The notes: a model not told the origin generated them from the sequence alone. Shown: positions 6,912 through 14,642, counted from the first letter of the stretch. The stretch: DNA of 45,884 nt from DASZHA01 sp049644325 (GCA_049644325.1 JBARRR010000107.1:1-45884), one strand, 5' to 3'. Made by a program: numbers and translations.

Positions 6912-9900
6912 GTCGAGTCCCTTCCTGCGATACAGCCGTCGGGCAGCTGCGGCCGCCAGGGCGAACAACGCCAGGCCGGCCACCCACAACCAGGTCGCCA
7001 TCGAGCGTGCCTCGGCCGTGTTGGGGAGGGGGCCGTTGTTTGTGAAGATGTTCGACGGGCACACCGCGCCGGTGAAGCAGTAGGCCCAGACGCCGCGGCC
7101 CCAGAGCGCCGCGACCATGAGGTCGGGATTGCCGGGAGCGATCCGGATCGTGTCCACCGGTGTCGCCGGCAGGGTGCCCAATGTGGAATAGGCAGCCCCG
7201 GAGGTGTTGCCGGACTGGAAGACGCCGATATCGGTGGCGACAATGAGCTGGCCGTTGTGGATCACGCTCCAAAGCGCCGGGGTGTTGGGCAGGTTGCCAC
7301 TGACGTCGGTGAAGTGCTCGCCGTGGTCGGTGGACTTGAAGACATGGCCGCCACGAGCATCCACGGGCTCACCGAACGCTCCCGGTGGCACCCACACGCG
7401 CTGGTAGCCACCAAGGGTGACAAATATGGTGTTGACGTTTGTCGGGTCCATTCGCACCGATGTGATGTAGCGGCGGGGCAGCCCGTTGGCGGCGGCGATG
7501 TGCCACCCGTCGGTTGTTGTCTGGCTCGGGGGTTTGCTGCCGCCGACGTTGGTCGCGATGCCGTTGACGAACGGGATGCCCTCCAGCGAGACGTCACAGA
7601 GGCCGCAGAACCCGACGTAGGCGTTGGCGCCGTTGAGGTCGATGGCGCTGGCGGAGTTGTCAGAGTTGGGACCGGTGTTGGTGTCGGGCTGAGAGCTGTC
7701 ACCGGGGTGATCGGCGGTGCCCAGGTCATAGACCGGGGTCCATTCTTTCGCCTGTGAGGCGAAGATCGTGCACTGCGGGTCGGCCGGCACCGCCGGAACA
7801 CACGGCGCTGAGTTGTAGCCGTAAATCCGTTCGACGACCTGGCGTCCACCCGTCATGTAGTGTTTGGCGTCCTTGGGATCCATCTGGAGGGGCGCGTCGA
7901 AGCGCGGATCGGTAACGCCGGGGTCGATTCGCGTCCAGTTGAGACCGCCATCGTTGGTGAAGGAGCAGATGGCATGCACGTAACACTCAATGATGTTTTG
8001 GCTGTTGTCGGGATCGATGCCGCTCATCAGGCCGTCACCGCCAAAAATCTCGTCCATCTTGCCGGTGGTCGGGTTGATCTTCATCTCCCCGTTGTCCTGT
8101 AGGCCGGCCACGATGGTGCCGTCCTTGCTGATCTCGGCGTTGTACGGCTGCAGCACGTTCATGTTGTTGTTGACGCCCAGCCCCCAGGAGTTGTTGTCGA
8201 AATTCGGGTGTCCGGCGTTGACGGTCTGAAGGGAGATGCCACCGTCACCCCCCGCGAAAAAGTTGAGGTCGGGCTGGCCCGGGACGAACAACGCCGCGTG
8301 CTGGTCCGGGTGGGTAGTCGATTGGGAGCCCCCCAGACCGGCGTTGATCAGCGAGTTGCAGTTGATACCCGTACCGAACGTGAACGGACCGCAGGCGCTC
8401 CAGTAGCGCCCGATCGCCACCCAAGGTGGTTCGCCGACGGTGTTAGCCTGCGATCGCCACCCGGTGGTGCTCGGGTTCAATGCTCCACTCAGCGTGCCGC
8501 CATTCAGTGGGTTGGTGGCCCAGACCTCTTCCAGGCCGAATAGAAGGCGGGTGGGCTTGCCGTTGGCACCGGTGCTGGTGGGATCCACGATCACCCAGTT
8601 GTTGTAGCTGGACTGGATTCCAGGACCGTAGCCGAACGCCGCCTGGCCGGTACCGGCTCCTCCGATGGCGCTGTTGGTGCCGAAGAAGTTCAGCTGAGAC
8701 CAGTCCATGACCTTGAGCCAGGTGGCCCCAAAATCCGTTGAGTAGTACATGCCGTCCAGCACCGTGCCCAGGTTGCCGCCTGCAATCGGCAGCCCCAGGA
8801 CCGGGTCCGTCTGCGAGGGGAGACAGGTGGTGGGCAGGTCCAGGTCGTCAAAGCAGGCGTTCTCCTTGACCGGGTCCTGGATGACGGCGAAGAGCGAATC
8901 GAAGTTTTGCCCCGTGCCGTGGGCCGCCGCCAGCGAGACCCTGCCGACGTGGTCGGTGGTGGGGAAGCATTGGTCGTTCACCGGGGCCGTGGTGCATACC
9001 CCGACCGGGGTGATGTAGCCAAAGGGGCAGAGAATGCTGCCGCAGCTGGCCGACTTATAGATACCGGCCTTGGGAGTCTGCTTGAAGGCCTGGTTCGAGT
9101 CGTAGGGGCGGTTGCCGAACCGAGACCCAACGCTGGCGACGACCACGTCAGGAGTGGTGGTGCCCGCGGTAGGGGTGCGGACCTCGACGTCGGTGACATT
9201 GTTGGCCAGGAAGCAGGGGAAGGCTGCGCTGGTGCCGTCGCAGTTCGCACCATAGCCGCTCGGCGTGACCGGCAGCACCAGGTTGCGGAACGAAAGCGCG
9301 CTGAAGTCGGGAAGGAAGTTGCCCTGCCATAGTCCCTTGCTGGTGGCGGCGTAGAGCCGGTGCGGGTCACCAGGGCTCACGCGGATGCGGAAGTTCTGCG
9401 ACGGGTCGACAACGTTGGGGGAGGGCGAAAGCCAGGTGTTGCCGTCGTCGTTGGTGAAGAAGATGCCGTGGCCGGTGTAGTTGTAGCGGCCCTGGGCATT
9501 GTCACCGGTACCAACCACCAGGGTCCCGTCATCCCCGCCCGCCGGCGCTCCAGGAACCCAGGCGATGGCGCCAACCGACTGGGTGATCAGCCTGTCACCG
9601 ATCGACCGCCAGCTCTGGCCTCCGTCGCGGGTCTCCCAGACACCGCCCTCGGCTCCGGAGGCAAAGATCCGCTTGCCGTTCCAGACCGCGGCCGGGTCAT
9701 AGGCGAGGTCTGTGATTCGGCCCGTTAGGTGCTTGAGGCCGAGGTCGGCGATCGTTTGGGGGAAGGGGCTGCCCACGGCGTCGTAAGGCTGGCTCGCGTC
9801 CAGCGGCCCCTTGCCCTGCAGCGCCCAGCCGCTGGCGCCACCGGCGGCGTTGGGCAGGGCATTCATCTGGGCGACCGCGTTGGCGTAGGTCCCCGCGGGA

Positions 9901-10148
9901 GCGTCGCCAGTGCCTGCGCGGTAGATCGATGCGCGCTGCTGCTCCGCAACGCCCAACTCCCCTGGGCCCTCGGGCGAGCCCGGACGCCTGCACTCGGGGA
10001 TGCCGCTACGACCGTTGGCGTTTTCGAGCACCATGCCGCCAGGGCAGCCGGACCGGTCGGCCGTCTGTTGGGCGGCAGTCGGGGCCGCGGTGCTCAGGAA
10101 GGCGGTGGCTGGCGCGGCGGCGCCGAGGAACGTCATCGCTGCAACCAC
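6903..10148 (-). CDS. Very large secreted Asp-box beta-propeller protein with LPNTA-type C-terminal anchor
   Basis: There are 1081 residues from the first canonical start (GTG 10148). Asp-box (BNR) repeats are spread along the chain: TRDGGQSW, TNDDGNTW, STDFGATW, TNDGGLNW and STDHGEHF. These are the signature of sialidase/sortilin/YCF48-like propellers, and several blades can be inferred. The catalytic Arg/Tyr residues of sialidases are not obvious, so a binding or structural role is as likely as hydrolysis. Cys pairs scattered in loops fit an extracellular location. The C-terminus (1041-1081) is LPNTA, then a hydrophobic helix (LWVAGLALFALAAAAA), then RRLYRRKG, like a sortase signal or a simple anchor. 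Upstream of the GTG the frame encodes a basic n-region (KTAGIRG) that completes a normal signal peptide but has no canonical start; CTG 10196 is the best candidate. It is monocistronic. Confidence 0.85.
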   Translation of the reverse strand: MVAAMTFLGAAAPATAFLSTAAPTAAQQTADRSGCPGGMVLENANGRSGIPECRRPGSPEGPGELGVAEQQRASIYRAGTGDAPAGTYANAVAQMNALPNAAGGASGWALQGKGPLDASQPYDAVGSPFPQTIADLGLKHLTGRITDLAYDPAAVWNGKRIFASGAEGGVWETRDGGQSWRSIGDRLITQSVGAIAWVPGAPAGGDDGTLVVGTGDNAQGRYNYTGHGIFFTNDDGNTWLSPSPNVVDPSQNFRIRVSPGDPHRLYAATSKGLWQGNFLPDFSALSFRNLVLPVTPSGYGANCDGTSAAFPCFLANNVTDVEVRTPTAGTTTPDVVVASVGSRFGNRPYDSNQAFKQTPKAGIYKSASCGSILCPFGYITPVGVCTTAPVNDQCFPTTDHVGRVSLAAAHGTGQNFDSLFAVIQDPVKENACFDDLDLPTTCLPSQTDPVLGLPIAGGNLGTVLDGMYYSTDFGATWLKVMDWSQLNFFGTNSAIGGAGTGQAAFGYGPGIQSSYNNWVIVDPTSTGANGKPTRLLFGLEEVWATNPLNGGTLSGALNPSTTGWRSQANTVGEPPWVAIGRYWSACGPFTFGTGINCNSLINAGLGGSQSTTHPDQHAALFVPGQPDLNFFAGGDGGISLQTVNAGHPNFDNNSWGLGVNNNMNVLQPYNAEISKDGTIVAGLQDNGEMKINPTTGKMDEIFGGDGLMSGIDPDNSQNIIECYVHAICSFTNDGGLNWTRIDPGVTDPRFDAPLQMDPKDAKHYMTGGRQVVERIYGYNSAPCVPAVPADPQCTIFASQAKEWTPVYDLGTADHPGDSSQPDTNTGPNSDNSASAIDLNGANAYVGFCGLCDVSLEGIPFVNGIATNVGGSKPPSQTTTDGWHIAAANGLPRRYITSVRMDPTNVNTIFVTLGGYQRVWVPPGAFGEPVDARGGHVFKSTDHGEHFTDVSGNLPNTPALWSVIHNGQLIVATDIGVFQSGNTSGAAYSTLGTLPATPVDTIRIAPGNPDLMVAALWGRGVWAYCFTGAVCPSNIFTNNGPLPNTAEARSMATWLWVAGLALFALAAAAARRLYRRKGLDLA

Positions 10149-10203
10149 GGCGATGACGCCCGATAGCGCCAGCCCCCTTATTCCCGCCGTTTTCAGGATC
10201 GCT

Positions 10204-10209
10204 TTTATG
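10204..10209 (-). promoter_or_regulatory. Candidate -10 box CATAAA for the secreted propeller gene
   Basis: Read on the minus strand, CATAAA ends 7 bases before the in-frame CTG at 10196. This matches the -10-to-start spacing of the other leaderless genes here and supports CTG as the start codon. The last base (A) departs from TANNNT, so confidence is low. Confidence 0.35.
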
Positions 10210-10463
10210 TCCTGTTTACCCCGGAAGAACCCGGGTCACGGGTCCCTTCCCACTTGCGCCGGCCCATGTGATGCGCCAGCCCCCCAATCAACGCCCGGAT
10301 CACGGGCGCACCACATCATAACCAACCCAACCATCCCCGGCCCGGGCGGAATCAAGGACAACTCACGGTGTTCTCATCATCATCAGCCAAATTTCAGGTT
10401 GTTAAAGGGCGGGTGAAGCCGGTGCTGATCCGACTGCAACCCGATCACGTATCAGGACCAGGG
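10210..10463. other. Intergenic region between the divergent propeller gene and gene 10464
   Basis: About 250 bp lie between the putative propeller promoter and the small gene on the plus strand. The segment is somewhat less GC-rich near 10310-10400 (repeated CATCAT/ATCATC runs and a TTGTTAAAG). A GTG at 10368 opens the same frame as the downstream gene. I see no RNA gene, terminator or clear repeat. Confidence 0.4.
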
Positions 10464-10841
10464 ATGCTCCTAGAAGACACTGTCCAGGCCATTCGCGAAG
10501 CCGACCGGGAGCGCCGCCGCCGGCTGGCGGAGCGTCGGCGGCTGCGCCGGCCGGTGGCCAGGGTCGATGAGATCCTCCAGGAGCTGGAGGAGATCCATCT
10601 CCGCGGCGGCATCAAGGTGCCCGCCGCCACCATCGCCAAGATCGAGCGTCTGCTGGAGACCCTGCCGCCCGAGTGCCGCACCGAGTTCCCGCTTCGCACC
10701 ACTATCACCCGGGTAATGGACCGCCTCTACGCCATCCAGGACTGCCTGCTCACCCGCAAGGACGAACGCCGCGCCACGCTCCAGGTCCAGGACATGGAGC
10801 TCGAGCAGGTCGAGCCTGACGAGGAGGGGTCCGCGGCCTGA
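10464..10841 (+). CDS. Hypothetical Arg/Leu-rich helical protein
   Basis: There are 125 residues from ATG 10464 (MLLEDTVQAIREADRE); a GTG at 10368 in the same frame would add 32 residues of less regular sequence. It is strongly basic near the start (RERRRRLAERRRLRRP), then has helical heptad-like segments (VDEILQELEEIHLRGG, ATIAKIERLLETLPPE), an ordinary C-terminal part with RVMDRLYAIQDCLL, and an acidic end. No known domain is recognised and no membrane segment is seen. It converges on the anti-sigma factor gene with only 21 bp between stops. It may be a small nucleic-acid- or protein-binding adaptor, but nothing in the sequence fixes that. Confidence 0.65.
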   Translation: MLLEDTVQAIREADRERRRRLAERRRLRRPVARVDEILQELEEIHLRGGIKVPAATIAKIERLLETLPPECRTEFPLRTTITRVMDRLYAIQDCLLTRKDERRATLQVQDMELEQVEPDEEGSAA

Positions 10842-10862
10842 CGTCGCGGTAGGGCGGGGGCC

Positions 10863-11582
10863 TTACAAGCCCTGGCTCAGGACCTGGGCCCCTGTCGGCT
10901 GGGCCGAGCCACCCTCGGGCTCATCGGTGACCGCGAACTGCTGGTAGCCGCCGAGGTCCTTGTTGAGGGTCACATCAGCCTCGCCGGCGGCGTCCGGCTG
11001 CATCGTGCCCACGCTCTCAGGCTTGCCGTTGCGGATAAGCCACATCTGATAGGTGCGGCCGGCAGCGGCGGTGGGCATCTTGTCCAGCGTGAGGTACGCG
11101 GCGTGTTCCCTGGGGAAGTACGTCAGCTGGCCGGTGGCCGTGGGCGCCGCGGTCGCGTGCAGCGTGTACACGCGAGGCTGCGCCTGCTGCAGGTTATAGG
11201 CGTAACCGGCAACGCTGACCGCGGCGACCAACGCGGCGGCGGCGAGTACCGGCCAGGCCCTGCTGCTCCAGAAGCTACGACGCGGCGTTTGCCCTGGCGG
11301 TCCCATCGAACCCGGTAGTGACACGATCGCCGCGTCCGCGGGGTCCTCGGCGATGGCGTCAAGGATGCGTTGCTTGAGGCCGGCAGGCGGGGGCGCTGCC
11401 TCGACCGATAGCGGAAGCGCGCGCGCGCCCTCGACCATCTGGGCCACGTCGGCGCGGCAGCCGGCGCAGGTCTCCAGGTGCTCGCGGATGGCGGCGGCCT
11501 CCGCCGGCGTCGCGGCGTCGAGGGCGTATGCGCCAGCCAGGGCCTGGACCTCCTGGCAGTCAAGCTTCTCGCGCGTCGTCAT
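10863..11582 (-). CDS. rskA: RskA-like membrane anti-sigma factor
   Basis: The protein has 239 residues. The N-terminal anti-sigma domain contains the zinc motif His35-x3-Cys39-x2-Cys42 (HLETCAGC), preceded by Cys9. A Pro-rich linker (60-105) leads to one membrane segment (about 109-130, PVLAAAALVAAVSVAGYAYN). The extracytoplasmic C-terminal domain (about 150-239) has the RskA signature around GRTYQMWLIRNGKPESVG. Such proteins hold the cognate ECF sigma factor at the membrane and release it after regulated proteolysis or a redox change. The gene starts 7 bp after the sigma gene stop, so the two are cotranscribed and almost certainly partners. The symbol is by family resemblance. Confidence 0.9.
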   Translation of the reverse strand: MTTREKLDCQEVQALAGAYALDAATPAEAAAIREHLETCAGCRADVAQMVEGARALPLSVEAAPPPAGLKQRILDAIAEDPADAAIVSLPGSMGPPGQTPRRSFWSSRAWPVLAAAALVAAVSVAGYAYNLQQAQPRVYTLHATAAPTATGQLTYFPREHAAYLTLDKMPTAAAGRTYQMWLIRNGKPESVGTMQPDAAGEADVTLNKDLGGYQQFAVTDEPEGGSAQPTGAQVLSQGL

Positions 11583-11589
11583 CGCTTTT

Positions 11590-12192
11590 TCACCACGACT
11601 CGGCCATGTTCTGGCGCCCGGTCAGCTCGCCGGGGTCCAGCAGGGTTCGCAGCCTGCGTAGGCCGATTCGCATGCGACCCTTGACCGTGCCCAGCGGGAT
11701 GGCCAGGCGATCGGCGATCTCAACATGGGTCAGGCCGCTGAAGTAAGCCATCTCAATCACCTCGCGCTGATTCCCGGGCAGCTCGCCGAGGGCATCCTGG
11801 ATCGACTCGCGTTCCAGGTTGACCGAGACCTCAGCCCAGATGTCCGGTACGCCCAGCCGGTTTTCCATGCCCTCGATGGGGCGGTCCATGGCCAGGCGAG
11901 AGCGGCTCGAGCGCAGCCGGTCGACCGCCCGGTTCCGCACCACGGTAAGCAGCCATGTCCGGGCCGAGCCCCGGCCGGTGTCGTAGCTGGCAGCCTGTTT
12001 CCAGATGCTCAAGAAGGCCTCCTGGACAACGTCTTCGGCGGCGCCGCGATCCGTGAGCACCTTGAGTGCCACCGCGAATGCGAGGCCGCCGTAGCGGTCG
12101 AAGAGCACCGAAACCCCGTCTGGGTCCCGATCCGCGATCGCCGCGAGCAGCTCTTCGTCAGTGAGCTCTCGGGGGCCCATCAGAACCAGCAT
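11590..12192 (-). CDS. ECF-family RNA polymerase sigma factor (SigK/RskA-partner type)
   Basis: There are 200 residues from ATG 12192; ATG 12180 (MGPRELTDEEL) is a nearby alternative. Region 2 (about 25-95) has DVVQEAFLSIWKQA and ARTWLLTVVRNRAVDRLR, the DNA-melting and -10-binding helices. Region 4 (about 135-190) has LPGNQREVIEMAYFSGLTH and an HTH reading IADRLAIPLGTVKGRMRIGL. There is no C-terminal extension. The frame is open much further upstream, but that sequence is antisense to the 12262 gene and is not sigma-like. On the minus strand TTGATC at 12222-12227 could act as a -35 next to an inverted repeat, so autoregulation is plausible. The downstream rskA-like gene encodes its likely antagonist. 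Confidence 0.92.
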   Translation of the reverse strand: MLVLMGPRELTDEELLAAIADRDPDGVSVLFDRYGGLAFAVALKVLTDRGAAEDVVQEAFLSIWKQAASYDTGRGSARTWLLTVVRNRAVDRLRSSRSRLAMDRPIEGMENRLGVPDIWAEVSVNLERESIQDALGELPGNQREVIEMAYFSGLTHVEIADRLAIPLGTVKGRMRIGLRRLRTLLDPGELTGRQNMAESW

Positions 12193-12228
12193 ACTTCCAC
12201 TACGTTGCCGGTCCTCCGATGGATCAAT

Positions 12229-12250
12229 CGCCGCCCTGCCTTGGGCGGCG
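12229..12250. promoter_or_regulatory. Perfect 8-bp inverted repeat in the divergent sigma/12262 promoter region
   Basis: Arms CGCCGCCC and GGGCGGCG flank a 6-base loop (TGCCTT). The repeat abuts the candidate sigma-gene -35 (minus strand) on one side and the GATAAT -10 of the 12262 gene on the other. Its position between divergent promoters fits an operator better than a terminator, since no T-run follows on either strand. Confidence 0.5.
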
Positions 12251-12255
12251 ATAAT
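12250..12255 (+). promoter_or_regulatory. -10 box GATAAT for the 12262 gene
   Basis: GATAAT differs from TATAAT at one position and ends 6 bases before the ATG at 12262. This predicts a leaderless transcript. Confidence 0.55.
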
Positions 12256-12261
12256 GAGGCC

Positions 12262-12447
12262 ATGACCATCCTGCGGGTCTCGGACTCCGGCCAGACGTTC
12301 GACATCGACCTCCCGGAGATCAAGATCACCCCCGACCAGGGCGGCGGTTTCTACCTCCATGGCAAGGGCCAATTCGAGTTCTTCGAGAGCATCGATGAGG
12401 CTCAGGAGCGGAAGCAGGAAATCGAGTTCCGCGGCACCTTCGGCTGA
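12262..12447 (+). CDS. 61-residue hypothetical protein
   Basis: The frame is open far upstream, but the upstream part is antisense to the ECF sigma gene; ATG 12262 is supported by a GATAAT -10 box 6 bases before it. The sequence looks like a small beta-rich domain: MTILRVSDSGQTFDI, then IKITPDQGGGFYLHGKG, then an acidic/aromatic C-terminus with FFESIDEAQERKQE. It has no cysteines, signal peptide or membrane segment. Function is unknown. It is divergent from the sigma/anti-sigma pair across a short region holding an inverted repeat, so it may be controlled with them. Confidence 0.6.
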   Translation: MTILRVSDSGQTFDIDLPEIKITPDQGGGFYLHGKGQFEFFESIDEAQERKQEIEFRGTFG

Positions 12448-12459
12448 CACCCCCGCGGT

Positions 12460-12489
12460 TTGACTTTCCGACAAGCGCGAGCGTATTGT
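12460..12489 (+). promoter_or_regulatory. Classical promoter TTGACT-N18-TATTGT for the SCP2/MaoC operon
   Basis: The -35 TTGACT (12460-12465) and -10 TATTGT (12484-12489) are separated by 18 bases. The transcript would carry a leader of about 35 bases ending in a strong Shine-Dalgarno. This is the clearest two-box promoter in the window. Confidence 0.65.
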
Positions 12490-12515
12490 CCCGGAGGTGA
12501 CCGGGTCGTCAGTTT

Positions 12516-12522
12516 AAGGAGG
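12516..12522 (+). promoter_or_regulatory. Shine-Dalgarno AAGGAGG fixing the GTG start at 12531
   Basis: AAGGAGG lies 8 bases before GTG 12531. It identifies a leadered gene start among many apparently leaderless neighbours. Confidence 0.8.
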
Positions 12523-12530
12523 AACAGCGA

Positions 12531-12854
12531 GTGGCCACAGTCGACGAAGTCTTCACTGAGATGGAGGGACGTCTCAAGGAGAACCCGGACAAGGTCCAGG
12601 GCATGAACGCCACCTACCAGTTCGACCTCACCGGCGACGGCGGTGGCGAGCGGTGGGTCAAGCTCGCGGACGGCGCCGGCGAGTTCGGCACCGGCCAGTC
12701 GGAGAACCCCAACATCACGATCACGATGGCTGCGACTGACTTCCTCGAGCTGGTCGACGGCAAGCTCGACGGCACCATGGCCTTCATGAGTGGCAAGCTC
12801 AAGGTCAAGGGCGACATGGGGCTGGCGATGAAGCTCCAGAACGTCCTCCGCTAG
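12531..12854 (+). CDS. SCP2 sterol-carrier-like lipid-binding protein
   Basis: The protein has 107 residues, the length of a single SCP2 domain. It has an N-terminal amphipathic helix (VDEVFTEMEGRLKENPDKVQ), an alternating beta segment (NATYQFDLTGDGGGERWVKL), then ENPNITITMAATDFLELVDG and MAFMSGKLKVKGDMGLAMKL, the typical SCP2 core and C-terminal helix. SCP2 domains bind acyl-CoAs, sterols or other lipids in a hydrophobic tunnel and present them to enzymes. No catalytic residues are expected. It is the first gene of an operon with MaoC, SDR, crotonase and thioesterase genes, so it probably delivers the lipid substrate to that pathway. Confidence 0.88.
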   Translation: MATVDEVFTEMEGRLKENPDKVQGMNATYQFDLTGDGGGERWVKLADGAGEFGTGQSENPNITITMAATDFLELVDGKLDGTMAFMSGKLKVKGDMGLAMKLQNVLR

Positions 12855-12936
12855 ACAAGGGCTCCCCGACATCGAACTCGACGACCTGAAGGGCCGCTCG
12901 GGCGAGCCGACCAGCACCACGATCGACCCGGCTCGG

Positions 12937-13317
12937 GTGCACCAGTACGTCCAGGCTGTTGGCGACACCAACCCTGCCTACCCCCAGGCCCCTGATGACG
13001 CTGAGGGCAAGGTGGCGCCGCCGGCGTTTGCCGCGGTGTACGCGCTCTTCGCCGGCGGGGGTGCGATGGCGTCCATGGGCATCCCCCCCAACCGGCTGAT
13101 CCACGGTGAGCAGGCGTTCTCCTGGACCCGCCCGCTGAAGGTCGGCGAGACGGTCACCGCTCAGGGCAGCATCGTCGACGTTTACAAGAAGCGCAGCCTC
13201 CAGTTCGTGGAGGCCGAGGTCGTGGTCCGCGACTCGACTGAGACCGAGGTATGCCGCTCCAAAGCGACCATCCTGGTGCTGCCCGACCCCAACGAGGCGG
13301 CGGAGGCGGACGCATGA
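12937..13317 (+). CDS. MaoC-like hot-dog dehydratase subunit (N-terminal FAS1-like type)
   Basis: There are 126 residues from the first canonical start, GTG 12937. The sequence VHQYVQAVGDTNPAYP and the later PPAFAAVYALF and HGEQAFSWTRPLKVGETV match the MaoC_dehydrat_N-type hot-dog fold. That fold lacks the full catalytic pair and pairs with a second MaoC protein, as HadA/HadC do with HadB. The frame is open from 12832, and codons from about 12871 read IELDDLKGRSGEPTSTTIDP, which is the normal N-terminus of this family but contains no ATG, GTG or TTG. CTG 12886 or ATC 12871 (9 bases after AAGGG) could be the real start. The gene overlaps the next by ATGA, implying translational coupling with the catalytic partner. 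Confidence 0.82.
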   Translation: MHQYVQAVGDTNPAYPQAPDDAEGKVAPPAFAAVYALFAGGGAMASMGIPPNRLIHGEQAFSWTRPLKVGETVTAQGSIVDVYKKRSLQFVEAEVVVRDSTETEVCRSKATILVLPDPNEAAEADA

Positions 13318-13721
13318 CAACCTCGACAACGCTGGTGGCGGGGCAGGAGATCCCGGCCCTCGAGGTGACGCACTCTCGTGAGCAGATCAAGGCCTATGCC
13401 GACGCCAGTGGTGACCAGAACCCGATTCACCAGGATGACGAGATCGCGAAGTCGGTCGGGCTGCCCGGCGTCATTGCCCACGGCATGCTCAACTACGGGC
13501 TGCTCTCGCGGGCGCTCACCGACTGGCTTGGCGACCCGGCCCGCCTCAGGAGCCTCAGCGTCCGCTTCTCGAACATGGTCCAGCCCCGCGACACCGTCAC
13601 CTGCAAAGGCACGGTCGAGAGCGTGGACGAGGCCGGCGGCACCGCCGTGGTTAGCGTCTGGATGGAGAACCAGCGGGGTGAGAAGGTGTTGAGCCACGGC
13701 CAGGCCGAGGTCTCCGTCTGA
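13314..13721 (+). CDS. MaoC-family (R)-specific enoyl hydratase/hydroxyacyl dehydratase
   Basis: There are 135 residues from ATG 13314, which overlaps the upstream TGA and follows a GGAGG-type site. The hydratase-2 motif is present: Asp34 and His39 in DASGDQNPIHQDDEIAK, followed by GLPGVIAHGMLNYGLL on the central hot-dog helix. The C-terminal strands include VRFSNMVQPRDTV. Such proteins add water to trans-2-enoyl-CoA/ACP or remove it from (3R)-hydroxyacyl thioesters. The tight coupling to the preceding MaoC_N-type gene suggests a heterodimer like HadAB. A longer upstream frame is rejected because it overlaps the first MaoC gene. Confidence 0.9.
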   Translation: MTTSTTLVAGQEIPALEVTHSREQIKAYADASGDQNPIHQDDEIAKSVGLPGVIAHGMLNYGLLSRALTDWLGDPARLRSLSVRFSNMVQPRDTVTCKGTVESVDEAGGTAVVSVWMENQRGEKVLSHGQAEVSV

Positions 13722-13802
13722 CGCCAGCCGGGGGCTCGAAACCAATCGAAATCGATCGCGGAAGCCGCCCCTTGGGCGCACCGCCCGAGGAGGATCACCT
13801 AC

Positions 13803-14642
13803 ATGGCATTTGCTGACCTGACAGGAAAGGTGGCGCTCGTCACCGGAGGATCGCGCGGCCTGGGCCGCCAGGACTGCCTGACTCTCGCCGCTCAGGGGGC
13901 GGACGTGGTCGTCACCGACATCCTGATCGAGTCCGACCCCGAGCTGGAGAAGACGGCCCAGGAGTCGCAGTCGATCCTGTCGAACGTGCTCCAGCAACAG
14001 GGCGCTGTGTACACGGAGAAGACCGTCGCCGATATCCAGGGCATGGGCCGCCGCGCCTCCGCCTACAAGCTCGACGTCACCAACCGTGAAAACGTCGCCG
14101 ACGTCATCTCCAAGGTCAAGGAGGAGTACGGCAAGGTCGACATCCTGATCAACAACGCCGCCACCCTTGACAACGTTGCCCAGCTGGACAAGCAGCCCGA
14201 CGAGCTCTGGGACCGCGACGTCAAGGTCAACCTCACCGGCGCCTTCAACATGACCAAGGCGGTCTTCCCGATCATGAAGGAGAACAACTGGGGCCGCGTC
14301 ATCTTCATGGCCTCGGTCGCGGGTACGCTGGGCGGTTTCGGCCAGGCGAGCTACTCCTCGACCAAGGCGTCGGTGATCGGCCTCGGCAAGACCACGGCGC
14401 TGGAGGGCGGCCGCTACAACATCACCTCCAACATCATCGCCCCCGGCGTGATCGGGACCGAGGCGTTCAAGATGGGCAACCCCGAGATGAACGAGCGCAT
14501 CGTCAAGCGCACCGTGTTCCGCCGACCGGGCGAGCCCGAGGACATCTCCAACACAATCGCCTTCCTCTGTTCGCAGGAGGCCAACTACATCACTGGCCAG
14601 GTCATCTGCGTGTCTGGCGGCATTGACCTGTTCACGTTCTAG
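13803..14642 (+). CDS. Short-chain dehydrogenase/reductase (3-hydroxyacyl/3-oxoacyl type)
   Basis: The protein has 279 residues, with GAGGAGG 9 bases before ATG 13803. It is a classical SDR: the TGGSRGLG nucleotide-binding motif near residue 15, an NNA motif (ILINNAATLDN), catalytic Ser in MASVAGTLGG and the YxxxK motif in ASYSSTKASVIGLGK, then IAPGVIGTEAF. An insertion of about 25 residues after the second strand (ELEKTAQESQSILSNVLQQQ) is longer than in FabG. NAD(H) preference is hinted by the acidic residue after VVVTD. In this operon it probably oxidises or reduces a 3-hydroxyacyl thioester made by the MaoC or crotonase enzymes. Confidence 0.9.
   Translation: MAFADLTGKVALVTGGSRGLGRQDCLTLAAQGADVVVTDILIESDPELEKTAQESQSILSNVLQQQGAVYTEKTVADIQGMGRRASAYKLDVTNRENVADVISKVKEEYGKVDILINNAATLDNVAQLDKQPDELWDRDVKVNLTGAFNMTKAVFPIMKENNWGRVIFMASVAGTLGGFGQASYSSTKASVIGLGKTTALEGGRYNITSNIIAPGVIGTEAFKMGNPEMNERIVKRTVFRRPGEPEDISNTIAFLCSQEANYITGQVICVSGGIDLFTF

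Noticed and set aside
12231..12248. Palindrome as an intrinsic terminator
   Set aside because: No T-run on either strand, and it sits between divergent promoters rather than after a stop codon.
11725..12261. Long plus-strand extension of the 61-residue gene
   Set aside because: It is antisense to the ECF sigma gene; the -10 box at 12250 places the start at 12262.
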